In this document: in pieces, positions 45,117 through 54,498 of the stretch
Position numbering within the stretch: the first letter of the stretch is position 1
Layout of the letters: the number at the start of each line of letters is the position of its first letter
NCBI RefSeq assembly: GCF_029813115.1
Contig: NZ_JAPZDS010000001.1
Span: forward strand, 124,001 to 188,000
DNA length: 64,000 nt
Source of the DNA: Aureimonas sp. SK2
GTDB lineage: Bacteria > Pseudomonadota > Alphaproteobacteria > Rhizobiales > Rhizobiaceae
Direction of reading: 5' to 3'
Program-made: the position numbers and the translations under genes
The notes under the pieces: model-generated
What the model was told of the DNA's origin: nothing
The model's input: only the letters and a program-made list of their open reading frames with translations
Databases searched by the model: none

Positions 45117-45533
45117 TCAGCCGGCGGGGGCGACATAGGGGCGCGGCGGCGGCACGGCGAACCCGTGCGCCGGATGCGGGCGCTCGTGCGGCACCCCGCC
45201 GGACGCCGGCTGTGCGACTTCCGCGGTCGCGGCCGGCAGCACGGGACCCGGCTCCGTCGCTGGGGCGGCGACGCTGCCGGCCGCGAGCCCGTAGACGAAG
45301 GTCATCCCGTCCACGATGCGCGCGCCGGCGAACCGGATCGCGTCGCGCCCGCTTTCGCAGGCCATCGGCGCGCGATCGCAGAAGCCGCCGATGTCGGCGG
45401 CCGCCTGTTGCGCGGCGAAGGCGAGGGCGCCGGCCGAAAGGCCTGCCGGCACGCCCGCTTCGTCGCCCGGTCGGGGGGCGAGGAAGAAGAGCGCGAGGCC
45501 GATCAGGAAGGCGAGCTTCAGGAGGAGGCGCAT
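45117..45533 (-). CDS. DUF5330-like membrane protein
   Basis: 138 residues. N-terminal membrane or signal helix (RLLLKLAFLIGLALFFLAP), then a small domain with two cysteines (GGFCDRAPMACESGRDAIRF) and a Pro/Ala-rich tail. The cysteine spacing and helical ending recall DUF5330 proteins of rhizobia. ATG 45533 was chosen; the frame extends further but without ribosome site. Function unknown. Confidence 0.72.
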   Translation of the reverse strand: MRLLLKLAFLIGLALFFLAPRPGDEAGVPAGLSAGALAFAAQQAAADIGGFCDRAPMACESGRDAIRFAGARIVDGMTFVYGLAAGSVAAPATEPGPVLPAATAEVAQPASGGVPHERPHPAHGFAVPPPRPYVAPAG

Positions 45534-45926
45534 TTCAAACCCGATGTCTCCGCATTGTCCCGTCGCCCCACGTTCCGAACGCATGGGCGTCGTATCGGCA
45601 CAATGGGGCCGCGCTCCTTGGCGGCTGCTTCAGGACTTAACTCAAATTCGATCGATCCGTTTCGAACGGTCGCCCGCCCGGCCCGTGCCGTGGCCTCCGG
45701 CACAGCCTCCAAACCCTTGTGAACAAGGGATTTTCGGTCGGATCGGATCGTTAACCACGATCCCAATCGACGCATCGGGCATCGCGACGGCGGGCGAGGG
45801 CGGGCGTTTGCCTGCCCGGCTTATGGCTTCCTTAAAAGGTTAAGCCCAATCTCCCATCCATGGTGATTGACGGTTCGGAGGACCCATGAGGGGTCCGTTG
45901 ATCGAACCGCCGCATGTGGATTGACG
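45534..45926. promoter_or_regulatory. Gene-free region upstream of the histidine kinase
   Basis: 393 bases. It includes a 6-base-stem hairpin CCCTTG-TGAA-CAAGGG at 45714-45729 followed by ATTTT, a CGTTAACC half-site of CtrA type near 45750, and TTAAAAGGTTAAG at 45832-45844. The last has TTAA blocks four bases apart rather than seven, so it is not a standard CtrA box. No small gene was supported. Confidence 0.4.
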
Positions 45927-47645
45927 ATGGCGCATACGCGAAACAGCCGGGAAACCGGACCATCGACCGGCTTCTGGAGCGGTGTCGGCCAAGGGCTCGA
46001 CCGCGTGTCGGAAACGGTCGGCGCTTCGGTCGGGACGCCGGGCATGCGCCGCAACGGCCGGCTGGCCGCCGGCCTGATCGGCGCGAGTCTTCTGGCCGCC
46101 GTCCTGTCGCCCCTCGCGCTGGTCGTGCCGGGCGGCGCCGCCGCCCTGCCGGTTCTGCTCGGCACGGCCGTGGCGTTGCTCGCGCTCGCGAGCGCGCTGG
46201 CCGCCGGCGCGGAACTCGACCTCGTGCTGGTCGGCCTCCACCTCGTCGCCTCCGTGGTGCTCGGTCTCGTGGCGATCGCGCTGGACAGCCTGTGGCCGCT
46301 GGTCCTGGTGGCCGTCGGCCCGATCGAGGCCTGGAGCGCCGGCGCCGGCGTGCGTGCGCGGCTGATGGCACCCGCGGTTCTTGCCGCGATCGGCCTGACG
46401 GGGTTCCTGTCTCTCCACGGCATGGGGCCGGCGGGGCAGGGGCTGGCCGGATACACGCTCGCCCTGCCGCTCTGCGCGGCCTATGCCACCTTCGTCGCCT
46501 GCCGCGCCGTCTTCGGCGCGCGGGCCGAAGGGGCGGCCGACGGCGAAATCCTGGCGACGCTCGACGTGGACGGGATGACCGTGCCGCACGGCGGTGCCGC
46601 GTCCCAGGCCTTCGTGCACCGGCTCCACCTTCTCGACCGCGTGGCGTTCCTGCGCGCCCTCGACGACCTGCGCGCCGGCGCGCCGACCCGATCGCTGTCG
46701 CTTCGGCTGCGGGTGGACGGCGAGACCTTCCGCGCGGCGGACCTGCTGATCGAGCCGGTTCGTGGCAAGACGGGCGCTCTGGAGGCGATCCTGGTGCGCG
46801 AAACCCAGAGTTCCGGCGCTCCGTCCGGCGAAGGGCAGACGGACGCAGGCCGTCAGGCCGCCTTCATCGCGACCGTCTCGCACGAGCTGCGCACGCCCCT
46901 CAACGCGATCGTCGGCTTTGCCGACATGCTGGACCAGGAACTGTGCGGCCGCCTGACGGACCCCCGCCAGAAGGAGTATGTCGGGCTGATCCGCCGGTCG
47001 AGCGAGCACCTGCTCGGCGTGGTCAATGGGCTTCTCGACATGTCCAAGATCGAGGCCGGACGCTACGAGCTGCAGCTCGAGGCATTCTCGCCGGCCGAGA
47101 TCGTCGCGGCGTCGGCCGAGATGGTGCAGGGCCTGGCCGAGCGGAAAGGGCTCCGGCTCACGGTCCACGCGCCCGACACGGCCGGAACGCTCATAGCGGA
47201 TCGTCACGCCTGCCGGCAGATCCTCGTCAACCTGCTTTGCAACGCGGTGAAGTTCACGGATCGCGGAACGGTCTGCCTGACCGTGGTCCAAGACCCCGAC
47301 TTCCTGACCTTCACGGTCAGCGACACGGGCATCGGCATCGCGCAGGAGGACATCGCGCGCCTCGCGCAGCCCTTCGTCCAGCTTTCCCAGGGCGCCTCGC
47401 GGCGCTACGAGGGAACCGGGCTCGGCCTGTCGCTCGTGAAGGGGCTTGCCGAACTCCACCACGGCAGCCTCCACATCCGTAGCCAGCCGGAGCGCGGCAC
47501 CACCGTCACCGTCCGTATTCCGACCGACTGCGCCGAACGGATCCAGGCCGCCCGAACCCATTCCGACAATATCGTAGCGTTGACCGATGCCCGCAAGAAA
47601 ACCAGCCTCCTCCGCCAAGATGCGCAAGCCCTCCGCACGGCGTGA
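45927..47645 (+). CDS. Sensor histidine kinase, DivJ/PleC-like
   Basis: 572 residues. Six transmembrane helices in the first 190 residues, a PAS-like linker (about 215-300), then HisKA with FIATVSHELRTPLNAIVGFA and HATPase blocks NLLCNAVKFTDRG, FTVSDTGIGI, GTGLGLSLVKGLAELHHGSL. The hydrophobic N-terminal sensor and the context with cell-cycle genes recall DivJ, PleC and PdhS kinases that act on DivK. The exact member cannot be told. It overlaps the next gene by up to 59 bases, so they form an operon. Confidence 0.85.
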   Translation: MAHTRNSRETGPSTGFWSGVGQGLDRVSETVGASVGTPGMRRNGRLAAGLIGASLLAAVLSPLALVVPGGAAALPVLLGTAVALLALASALAAGAELDLVLVGLHLVASVVLGLVAIALDSLWPLVLVAVGPIEAWSAGAGVRARLMAPAVLAAIGLTGFLSLHGMGPAGQGLAGYTLALPLCAAYATFVACRAVFGARAEGAADGEILATLDVDGMTVPHGGAASQAFVHRLHLLDRVAFLRALDDLRAGAPTRSLSLRLRVDGETFRAADLLIEPVRGKTGALEAILVRETQSSGAPSGEGQTDAGRQAAFIATVSHELRTPLNAIVGFADMLDQELCGRLTDPRQKEYVGLIRRSSEHLLGVVNGLLDMSKIEAGRYELQLEAFSPAEIVAASAEMVQGLAERKGLRLTVHAPDTAGTLIADRHACRQILVNLLCNAVKFTDRGTVCLTVVQDPDFLTFTVSDTGIGIAQEDIARLAQPFVQLSQGASRRYEGTGLGLSLVKGLAELHHGSLHIRSQPERGTTVTVRIPTDCAERIQAARTHSDNIVALTDARKKTSLLRQDAQALRTA

Positions 47646-48390
47646 CCCTGCCGGCGGTCTCGCCGGGCAGGTGGCGCTGCTGGCCGCCCGCGCGTCGCTG
47701 GCCGGACTGGCCGCCGGCGCGCGGATCGTCGCCGCGCGCCCGGCGTTGTTCGGCGGCATCGCGGTGTTCTCCATTTCGGCGGGTCTCGTCGCCGACAACG
47801 CGCTGAACCGGCAGGCCGGCCCGCACCGGCATCCCATGCTGGTGACGCGCGGCTTCGAGCCGCAGGCGCCGGCCGTCCGCCCCGTTCGCGAGGCGGCGGC
47901 CAAGCCCGCGCCGATCGGCAACGACCCCCGCATCCTCGCTTTTCCCCTCGTGCGCGAGGTGCAGTCGCTCCTCGCCGAACAGGGTTATTACTCGGCCGAG
48001 GTGGATGGGCGTGCGGGCCAGGCCACGGACCTCGCGATCCGCGCCTTCCAGAAGGATCGGGGCCTGCGCGTCGACGGCATGGCGACCCCGCTTCTCCTGA
48101 CGCAGATCCGCGCGGCGGGTCAGGTCGAGGAAATCGATCCGACGCAGGTGGCGAGCCTGGAGAGCCCGGACGTCGCGTCCGACGCGTCGGGCGGCGGCGG
48201 CAGCGAACTCGTGCGGCAGATCCAGGCGGGGCTGTCGGACGCCAAGGTCGCCGACCTTCGGGCGGACGGCATTCTCGGCGAGCGTACCAGGGCCGCGATC
48301 CGCACCTTCCAGGCATTGGAAAGCCTCGACGTGACCGGCGAACCCTCTCAGGAGGTGCTCGACCGTCTGCGCGCCATCGCGGCGCGCTGA
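47587..48390 (+). CDS. Membrane-anchored peptidoglycan-binding-domain protein
   Basis: 267 residues from ATG 47587; ATG 47620 gives 256 and less overlap. One transmembrane helix (ALFGGIAVFSISAGLVADNA) and two PG_binding_1-type repeats: VREVQSLLAEQGYYSAEVDG with QATDLAIRAFQKDRGLRVDG, and LVRQIQAGLSDAKVADLRAD with RTRAAIRTFQALESLDVTGE. It probably tethers to peptidoglycan in the periplasm. Its placement in the kinase operon suggests a link between cell wall and cell-cycle signalling, by inference. Confidence 0.85.
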   Translation: MPARKPASSAKMRKPSARRDPAGGLAGQVALLAARASLAGLAAGARIVAARPALFGGIAVFSISAGLVADNALNRQAGPHRHPMLVTRGFEPQAPAVRPVREAAAKPAPIGNDPRILAFPLVREVQSLLAEQGYYSAEVDGRAGQATDLAIRAFQKDRGLRVDGMATPLLLTQIRAAGQVEEIDPTQVASLESPDVASDASGGGGSELVRQIQAGLSDAKVADLRADGILGERTRAAIRTFQALESLDVTGEPSQEVLDRLRAIAAR

Positions 48391-48398
48391 CCGACGGG

Positions 48399-48734
48399 AT
48401 GCGCCTGACGAGCGAGATGTTCGCGGCCTATCTGGTGCGCCGCGTGTTTTCGGATGGAGGCTTCGCGGCCGTGGTCCGCAAAGGGGCGGACGCGGCCGGC
48501 GCGGTGTTCCTGGTGCTGCGCGACCGGACGGGAGGCATCCGCCTTCTCGGCCCGGCGCCCCAATCCATGGCCGACGAGAAGGGCGACCGGCGCTTCGTGG
48601 TCGAGGACATCGCCGACGAGACGGCGCTCGACGCCCGCTTAACGCGGGAGGCGCGCTTCGACCCCGACTTCTGGGTTGTGGAACTCGAGACCGACCGGCC
48701 CGAGCGCTATCTCACGATCGTCGAGGCCGACTGA
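48399..48734 (+). CDS. DUF1491-family protein
   Basis: 111 residues with the DUF1491 pattern: RLTSEMFAAYLVRRVFSDGG, FAAVVRKGADAAGAVFLVLR, and FWVVELETDRPE near the end. Function unknown. Third gene of the kinase operon, eight bases after the peptidoglycan-binding gene. Confidence 0.88.
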   Translation: MRLTSEMFAAYLVRRVFSDGGFAAVVRKGADAAGAVFLVLRDRTGGIRLLGPAPQSMADEKGDRRFVVEDIADETALDARLTREARFDPDFWVVELETDRPERYLTIVEAD

Positions 48735-48744
48735 CGGTCTCGCG

Positions 48745-49791
48745 TCAGTTGCCCGTCTTGCGGGCCGCCGGCTGCTCGGTGCGGCGGCCGAACTCGCGGC
48801 GGACGGGCTCGAAGGAGCGGATTCCCTCGGCGGCGCCGAGGCGCGGCGCCGGCTGAAGCCGCGCGGCGTTGACCATGGAGCGGCAGTCCTCGCTCTTCAG
48901 GGTCCGGTAGAAGAGCGCCAGCTTGTCGAAGGCCGACACGTCGAGGCCGATGAAGGGCTTGAGCATCATCAGGATGCTCATGGCGTCGGCGGACGTCACC
49001 TTCAGCGCCTTGAGAGCGACCGCCAGCCGTTCGCCGGTGGCATCGGCCGCGATTTCGAGCACCGTGCGCGCGTCGATCGGCAGGGCCTGTGCCAGCATGT
49101 CGTAGAAGGCGGCTTCCTGCCGCTCCATCGCGAGAAGCATCAGGGCTTCCAGGTCGAGCGGCTGGGTCGGGGGCGGCGTGCGGCCCGTCAGCGCGAGACG
49201 ACGAAGGGCCTCGCGGACGCCATCGACCGAGGGGCCGGGGCGGCGCTTGGGCGGCGCGGGCTCGAGGAGCGGCGTCTCGGCCAGAAACTCGGGCGAAAGA
49301 GAGGGGCTGGCAGAGGACGCCGGAGCGGCGGCGGGGCGCTCGCCGGCGGTATCCGCCTCGGCCGCGGCCGGCTCGGCCGGGGCGGGGGCGACGCGCTGTT
49401 CGGGGCCCTCGGCGCGGCGGACGCGGTTGTCCAGAAGACGCAGGACACGCTCGTCGCCCGAGCGGCGCAGCCGGGTGATGTCGGCGTCGTCCAAAGCCGG
49501 GCTCGAGATCAGGAAGGGGGCGGAGACCTCGATGGATTCGCCGAGGAGGAGATCCACCAGCGCGCGCGGCACGCGCATGGAATGCGACAGCGCGGCCGCC
49601 ACGTTGCGGCGCGTGTCCGTGTCGATCCGTGTCCAGAGGGGAACCACCAGCCGGGCCATCTCGTCGGCCTGCCGCTGGCTTGGGTGGCGCAGGGCGCCGT
49701 AGGCCGTGATGGCGGCCGTCACCACCGTGTCGAACTGCTGGACCGACTGACGTTCGAGGGATCGGAAGATCCGCGGGGCGGCGTCCTTCAT
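48745..49791 (-). CDS. DUF2336-domain protein
   Basis: 348 residues, mainly helical. The N-terminal DUF2336 region has HEAT-like repeats (VVPLWTRIDTDTRRNVAAAL, SHSMRVPRALVDLLLGESIE, VSAPFLISSPALDDADITRL). A Pro/Ala/Glu linker of about 50 residues separates it from a second helical domain (MLLAMERQEAAFYDMLAQAL; KALKVTSADAMSILMMLKPF). Function unknown. A near-consensus CtrA box lies 60-75 bases upstream. It converges with the DUF1491 gene. Confidence 0.82.
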   Translation of the reverse strand: MKDAAPRIFRSLERQSVQQFDTVVTAAITAYGALRHPSQRQADEMARLVVPLWTRIDTDTRRNVAAALSHSMRVPRALVDLLLGESIEVSAPFLISSPALDDADITRLRRSGDERVLRLLDNRVRRAEGPEQRVAPAPAEPAAAEADTAGERPAAAPASSASPSLSPEFLAETPLLEPAPPKRRPGPSVDGVREALRRLALTGRTPPPTQPLDLEALMLLAMERQEAAFYDMLAQALPIDARTVLEIAADATGERLAVALKALKVTSADAMSILMMLKPFIGLDVSAFDKLALFYRTLKSEDCRSMVNAARLQPAPRLGAAEGIRSFEPVRREFGRRTEQPAARKTGN

Positions 49792-50093
49792 GGGGCTCCA
49801 GGCGTATGTGCGGGTGAGAACCGGCGTCCGGTAGAGTTAGACGGAATCTCTTAGCAACCTGTTAACCCTGCGAAGCCTGCCCCCGGCTTGCGCAGCCCCT
49901 GGAACGCCGCGAAACCGGTCTCTGTTCGACGACGTTTCATCCACACGTTGCGCGGTCAGCGCCGGACAAGGCGACTGCGACAAGGTGGCGGCGGGAGGCG
50001 ATGCGAGTCTTGCGGATCGCCCGGCGGAACCGGAAATGGAACGTCGGCGCCTCCCGGTCATATCGGAATGGGCTTCGGGAAGGGGGCGAGGGA
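49792..50093. other. Gap between DUF2336 gene and small ORF
   Basis: 302 bases holding the candidate CtrA box described separately. No RNA gene or further ORF is supported. Confidence 0.4.
49851..49866 (-). promoter_or_regulatory. Candidate CtrA box upstream of the DUF2336 gene
   Basis: TTAGCAACCTGTTAAC matches TTAA-N7-TTAAC with one mismatch. A GAATC (GANTC class) site lies just to its left. This makes the DUF2336 gene a likely member of the CtrA regulon. The sequence is written on the plus strand; the box may function in either orientation. Confidence 0.45.
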
Positions 50094-50288
50094 ATGAACA
50101 ACGTGCATCGGCTCGTCGTCCCAAAGCGGGACGAGACCCGCCGGACATCGACTCCGCTCACCCAGCGGATGGGCGAGGTGCTGATCCTGCCCTGCGTGCG
50201 ATACGAGCGGATCGAGACGCCCTCGACCTGGCGCGCGTCGACCGGCGCCGTCGGCCACGAAGGCCGGCTCCAGGACCTCACGGCCTGA
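50094..50288 (+). CDS. Small hypothetical protein, 64 residues
   Basis: MNNVHRLVVPKRDETRRTST, then LTQRMGEVLILPCVRYERIE. Codon third positions are nearly all G/C and GGGGGCGAGGG precedes the ATG, so it is probably translated. No known domain. It converges with the 50301 gene. Confidence 0.6.
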   Translation: MNNVHRLVVPKRDETRRTSTPLTQRMGEVLILPCVRYERIETPSTWRASTGAVGHEGRLQDLTA

Positions 50289-50300
50289 CCCCACCAAGCC

Positions 50301-50891
50301 TCAGCCCGCGGGGCGGCCCGCTTCCTCGTCCGTCGCGGGGCGGCAGGTGATGGAGCGCACGAAGCGGTCCACGAAGGGGCGCTCGCTTTCGCTGCCCACC
50401 AGCGAGCGGACCATGACGTATCCTTCCTGCGTCGGCAGTTCGACCGAAATGGTCTGATCGGGAAGTTCCGACCCTTCCACGCGAGCGAGATCGAGCTGTT
50501 CGCGCGTGCCGACGAGGAGGTCGAGCGCGCCTTCCAGCGCGACGCGCTCGCTGATGCTGTAGAGGTTGTCGCCGTTGCGGGCATAGACCGATGCGGTCCA
50601 GAAGCCGGTGCGCTCGTCGGCCATGATGCGCGCCGGGCCCCCTTGCAGCGAGAAGCGGCAGGCGGCGTCGATGAAGGCGGGATCCACGAAGGTGAAGCCG
50701 GCCGCCTGGGCCGCGCCGTCGGGCTGGCCGGGCCTGTCCTCGATGCGGACCACGGCAAACAGGTCTCCGAGCCGCGACAGGCGGCCCCAGGCGTCGTTTT
50801 CGGCCTGCATGGGGATCGAGAAGATGATCGCGATATGGACGATCGCCGCGCCGACCAAGCCGACGAGCAGCGCAAGAAGGAGCTTACCCAT
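50301..50891 (-). CDS. Envelope protein, DUF1254-like partner of the DUF1214 protein
   Basis: 196 residues with an N-terminal membrane or signal helix (LLALLVGLVGAAIVHIAIIF). The rest is a mixed domain (FTFVDPAFIDAACRFSLQGG, FWTASVYARNGDNLYSISER, PTQEGYVMVRSLVG) with two cysteines far apart. Such proteins are paired with DUF1214 proteins in rhizobia and are sometimes labelled DUF1254 C-terminal. ATG 50891 overlaps the upstream gene's end by eight bases. Confidence 0.68.
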   Translation of the reverse strand: MGKLLLALLVGLVGAAIVHIAIIFSIPMQAENDAWGRLSRLGDLFAVVRIEDRPGQPDGAAQAAGFTFVDPAFIDAACRFSLQGGPARIMADERTGFWTASVYARNGDNLYSISERVALEGALDLLVGTREQLDLARVEGSELPDQTISVELPTQEGYVMVRSLVGSESERPFVDRFVRSITCRPATDEEAGRPAG

Positions 50892-51471
50892 CCGCCAGGC
50901 ACCCCGTGCGCACGATAAAGGGCATGGCGATGGGAGCGGCTCCGATATCCGTGCTGATCGGGGTGTCGTAGAAGGTGAGGGCGAGAACGAAGCCGCCGGT
51001 GCCTTCCACCGCGAGCCAGTTGCCGGGCTGCGCGCGCGGGCCGACCGAGATCACGGTGCGGTTGTCGTCCGAGCGCATCCAGTTCAACGACACCAGCCGG
51101 GACGGGCGCCCCTCCGCGACGGGGATCGGGCGGCCGTCGAAGTCGAAGGCGGACAGGGTGGCGATACGGGCGGGCGGGTAGGCGCCCTCCAGCCGGTAGT
51201 CGCATTCGCGGCGAAGCTCGCGCCCCTGCGTATCCACCCTGGCCTGGAAGGCGACGCCTTCGCCGAGGCCGAGCGTCAGGTCGCCCGTGCGGGCTAGACG
51301 AGCCTTCGAATAGGGGTCGGCGGCCGGCGAGCCCGCCGTGCGGTTGGCGTGCCAGGGGCCGACGACCTGAATGTCGGCGCCCTCGAAGCTTTCCAGCATG
51401 CGGGCGGCCGACCAGGTGCCGAGACCGAGGGCCACGCCGATCGCCAGAAGGGTGAGGAGGATGAAACGCAT
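50884..51471 (-). CDS. DUF1214-domain envelope protein
   Basis: 195 residues with an N-terminal membrane or signal helix (RFILLTLLAIGVALGLGTWS). Matches DUF1214: IQVVGPWHANRTAGSPAADP, YSKARLARTGDLTLGLGEGV, ARTIxxxAFD-like ARIATLSAFDFDGRPIP, and a WLAVEGTGGFVLALTFYDTP ending. Role unknown. First of a coupled pair with the 50301-50891 gene. Confidence 0.75.
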   Translation of the reverse strand: MRFILLTLLAIGVALGLGTWSAARMLESFEGADIQVVGPWHANRTAGSPAADPYSKARLARTGDLTLGLGEGVAFQARVDTQGRELRRECDYRLEGAYPPARIATLSAFDFDGRPIPVAEGRPSRLVSLNWMRSDDNRTVISVGPRAQPGNWLAVEGTGGFVLALTFYDTPISTDIGAAPIAMPFIVRTGCLADG

Positions 51472-51553
51472 GGACGGTGTATGACCCCGATCCGACAAGG
51501 GCACCAGAGGGAGCGACGGTTCGGTGCCGCCACTCCCCTGCCGACTTGGCGCC

Positions 51554-53710
51554 TCAGCGGCTGACGCTGGGAACCGAAGTTTCGGGACGGGAGGCTGCGA
51601 ACTTTTCCAGACCGGCCGGCTCCAGCGTGATCAGGAGCTTTTCGAGGTCGGACAGGACGCGCCGAGTGTTGTTGTTGATGAGGCTCGGCCGGGCGATCTG
51701 CGGCGCCGCCTCGCCCTCGGGCTTCGGCACGTCGATCGAGCCGGGAGCCGGGATCGGATCGTCGATGAACGGGATGGGTCTGAGGTCGATGCCCTGATGG
51801 GCGGCTTCCATGAAGCGCTGCCAGGTCATGGCGGGCAGGCCGCCGCCGGTGAGCTTGTTGGTCGGCCGGAAACTGTCGTTGCCGTACCAGACGGCGGCGG
51901 TGAAGTTGCCGGTGAAGCCGACGAACCAGGCGTCGCGATAGCTCTGGGTGGTGCCGGTCTTGCCGCCGGCGCGGGTCATCGACAGGCGGGCGCGGCGGGC
52001 GGTGCCGACCTCTGGAATGCGCACGAACATCTCGTTCATGCTCTTCACGGCCTGTTCGGACAGGACGCGGCGGCGTGGCGGCATGTCGCGCTCGGCGTCC
52101 CAGAGCACATGGCCCTCGGCGTCGCTGATCTGCTGGATCGCATGGCGGTTGGAGGTGAGGCCGCCGGCGGGGAAGACCGAGTAGCCGGTCGCCTGATCGA
52201 GGATGGTCACCTCGTTGGTGCCGAGCGCGATGGTCTTGTCGCCGCGCAGTGGGGTCTCGACGCCCATGTTGCGGGCGAGCTCGGCGACCTTGCCCGGCCC
52301 GGACTCCTGGCTGAGCTTGACGGCGACGGTATTCAGCGAGCGGGCCATCGCATCTTGGATCTGCAGGCGGCCGGCATATTTCAGGCCGTAGTTCTGCGGC
52401 GACCAGTTGCCGACGCTGACCGGCCCGTCGACGATCATGTCGGTCGGCTTGTGGCCGTTCTCCATGGCCAGCGCATAGACATAGGCCTTGAAGGACGAGC
52501 CCGGCTGGCGAAGCGCGCGGGTGGCGCGGTTGAACTGGGAGAGGCCGTAGTCGCGGCCGCCGACCATGGCGACAACGCCGCCGTCGTCGGCGATCACGGC
52601 CATGGCGCCTTCGTCCACGCCAAAGGTCTTGCCGAACTGGCGCAGGTGGAAATCGACCGATTCGTCGGCGAGCTGCTGGAGGCCCATGTCGATCGTGGTG
52701 CGCGCGACGAAGGTGCGCTGGGGCAGGTCGGCCGCGATGCGCTGGATCTCCTCGAAGGCGAAGTCGAGGAAGTAGTCCGGCGACTTGATGACGGAGCGAT
52801 CCACCGCCGTCGCCGGATGGCGACGGGCGGCGACGACCTGACCCTCGGTCATGAAGCCGGAATCCACCATGGCGCTGAGAACCACGTTGGCACGGGCGCG
52901 GGCGGCCGGCAGGTTGTTGTGCGGGGCGTACTGCGTCGGCGCCTTGAAGAGGCCGGCGAGCATGGCGGCCTCGGCGAGGTTCACGTCGCGGATGTTCTTG
53001 CCGAAATAGAACTCGGCCGCCGCCGCCGCGCCGTTGGCGCCGCCGCCCATGTAGGCGCGGTCGAGATACATGCCGAGGATCTGGCGCTTGGTGAGATTGG
53101 CCTCGAGCCAGAGCGATAGGAAGGCCTCGTTGATCTTGCGCTCGAGCGAGCGCTCGTTGGACAGGAAGACGTTCTTGGCGAGCTGCTGGGTGAGGGTGGA
53201 GCCGCCCTGCACGACGCCGCCGGCCCGCGCGTTCTGGCCGAGCGCGCGACCGAGGCCGATGAAGTCGATGCCCCAATGCTCGAAGAAGCGGCGGTCCTCG
53301 GTGGCCAGCACCGCCTTGACGAAATGGTCGGGCAGCTCGTCGATGGGCACGGCGTCCGCCTTCAGGATGCCGCGGCGGCCGATCTCGTTGCCGTGCCGGT
53401 CGAGGAACAGGACGGAGTAGTCCGCCTGCTGCGGCAGGCCGGCGACCGTCTTCTTCATGGCGGGCTGGGCGAGGACGAGGAGAACGACGAAACCCGCGAG
53501 GCCGATGGTCAGCGTCTCGCAGCAGAGCTCGACCACCACGCGGTTGAAGCCGCGCACGCGCAGGCGGCGCGAAGCGATCGTGACGCTTTCCCATGTGCCG
53601 GAAAGGCCATGAAAAATCCGCCAGAGCGTGGTATCGAGCCAAGCATCGACTTCCATCAGTCGAGACGGGGCGCGCCGGCCCTTCGGCTTGGACGAGAACA
53701 GTTTCGGCAC
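51554..53710 (-). CDS. PBP1A-type bifunctional peptidoglycan synthase
   Basis: 718 residues. One transmembrane helix near residues 70-90. The glycosyltransferase 51 domain has [40 protein letters not shown] and [20 protein letters not shown]. The transpeptidase domain has the active serine in PGSSFKAY (SxxK), SLN in [14 protein letters not shown], and KTGTT. It polymerises and cross-links peptidoglycan. GT51 plus transpeptidase order defines a class A PBP. Confidence 0.94.
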   Translation of the reverse strand: MPKLFSSKPKGRRAPSRLMEVDAWLDTTLWRIFHGLSGTWESVTIASRRLRVRGFNRVVVELCCETLTIGLAGFVVLLVLAQPAMKKTVAGLPQQADYSVLFLDRHGNEIGRRGILKADAVPIDELPDHFVKAVLATEDRRFFEHWGIDFIGLGRALGQNARAGGVVQGGSTLTQQLAKNVFLSNERSLERKINEAFLSLWLEANLTKRQILGMYLDRAYMGGGANGAAAAAEFYFGKNIRDVNLAEAAMLAGLFKAPTQYAPHNNLPAARARANVVLSAMVDSGFMTEGQVVAARRHPATAVDRSVIKSPDYFLDFAFEEIQRIAADLPQRTFVARTTIDMGLQQLADESVDFHLRQFGKTFGVDEGAMAVIADDGGVVAMVGGRDYGLSQFNRATRALRQPGSSFKAYVYALAMENGHKPTDMIVDGPVSVGNWSPQNYGLKYAGRLQIQDAMARSLNTVAVKLSQESGPGKVAELARNMGVETPLRGDKTIALGTNEVTILDQATGYSVFPAGGLTSNRHAIQQISDAEGHVLWDAERDMPPRRRVLSEQAVKSMNEMFVRIPEVGTARRARLSMTRAGGKTGTTQSYRDAWFVGFTGNFTAAVWYGNDSFRPTNKLTGGGLPAMTWQRFMEAAHQGIDLRPIPFIDDPIPAPGSIDVPKPEGEAAPQIARPSLINNNTRRVLSDLEKLLITLEPAGLEKFAASRPETSVPSVSR

Positions 53711-53879
53711 GGTCAGCCTATCCCCCGGCGCGCCGCCGCGACGCGTCGGGCCATCTTACAAGAACCTGTCGGCGAGACAATCAGCCACCGGCGCCGCCGG
53801 TCCCGAAAGACTGCCCATTCCAACATTAAATGGGCGGATCCGAGGCGCGGTCGACGGGGTCCATGGATCGCAGAGCAAG

Positions 53880-54368
53880 ATGAACGAAACACCCTTCTGG
53901 ACGCGGAAAACGCTGGAGGAGATGACGGCGGAGGAGTGGGAGCGGCTGTGCGACGGCTGCGGCCGCTGCTGCCTGAACAAGCTCGAGGACTGGGATACGG
54001 GCGAGATCGTCTGGACCAATGTCGCCTGCCACATGCTGGACGGCCAGAGCTGCCGCTGCGCCGACTACGAGAACCGGCACGCGACCGTGCCGGACTGCGT
54101 CACCCTCAACCCCGAACTCGTGCGGTCCATCGCCTGGCTGCCGCCGACCTGCGGCTACCGCCTCGTGGCGGAAGGGCGGCCGCTCTACTGGTGGCACCAC
54201 CTCGTGTCGGGCGATCCGGACACGGTGCATGCGGCCGGCATTTCGGTGCGCGGGCGCACGGTAAGTGAGGAGGGCATGCAGCCGGAGGACTACGAGGACC
54301 ACCTGGCGGCATGGCCGGGCGAGGACCCCGAAGAGGGCGAGATGGGGGCGGATAGGAAAATCGTCTGA
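53880..54368 (+). CDS. YcgN-family cysteine-cluster protein (UPF0260)
   Basis: 162 residues. The N-terminal half shows the family cysteine cluster [20 protein letters not shown], then [40 protein letters not shown] and [20 protein letters not shown]. Likely binds metal or an Fe-S cluster; function unknown. Its stop lies about 17 bases before the presumed GTA promoter. Confidence 0.92.
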   Translation: MNETPFWTRKTLEEMTAEEWERLCDGCGRCCLNKLEDWDTGEIVWTNVACHMLDGQSCRCADYENRHATVPDCVTLNPELVRSIAWLPPTCGYRLVAEGRPLYWWHHLVSGDPDTVHAAGISVRGRTVSEEGMQPEDYEDHLAAWPGEDPEEGEMGADRKIV

Positions 54369-54384
54369 ATTAGGAAAATAGTCA

Positions 54385-54413
54385 TTGACAGCGTGACGGT
54401 GCCGCGATAGGTT
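54385..54413 (+). promoter_or_regulatory. Candidate promoter of the GTA cluster
   Basis: A perfect TTGACA (54385-54390), a 17-base spacer and TAGGTT (54408-54413) stand between YcgN and the first GTA gene. The weak -10 element would suit a promoter needing an activator such as GafY. Only visual evidence. Confidence 0.45.
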
Positions 54414-54440
54414 TAAGGCACAGTCGAATTGGTGCGCTTC

Positions 54441-54477
54441 AAGGGCGGTCGCTTCCCGAACGGGAACGGCCGCCCTT
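54441..54477 (+). terminator. Hairpin in the GTA leader
   Basis: AAGGGCGG and CCGCCCTT pair at the ends of an imperfect extended stem before the first GTA gene. It resembles an attenuator more than a full terminator because the T-run is short. Confidence 0.5.
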
Positions 54478-54498
54478 CGCGTTTCGGGGGATGGTCGC

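Noticed and set aside
45832-45844. TTAAAAGGTTAAG as a CtrA box
   Set aside because: The TTAA blocks are four bases apart instead of seven.
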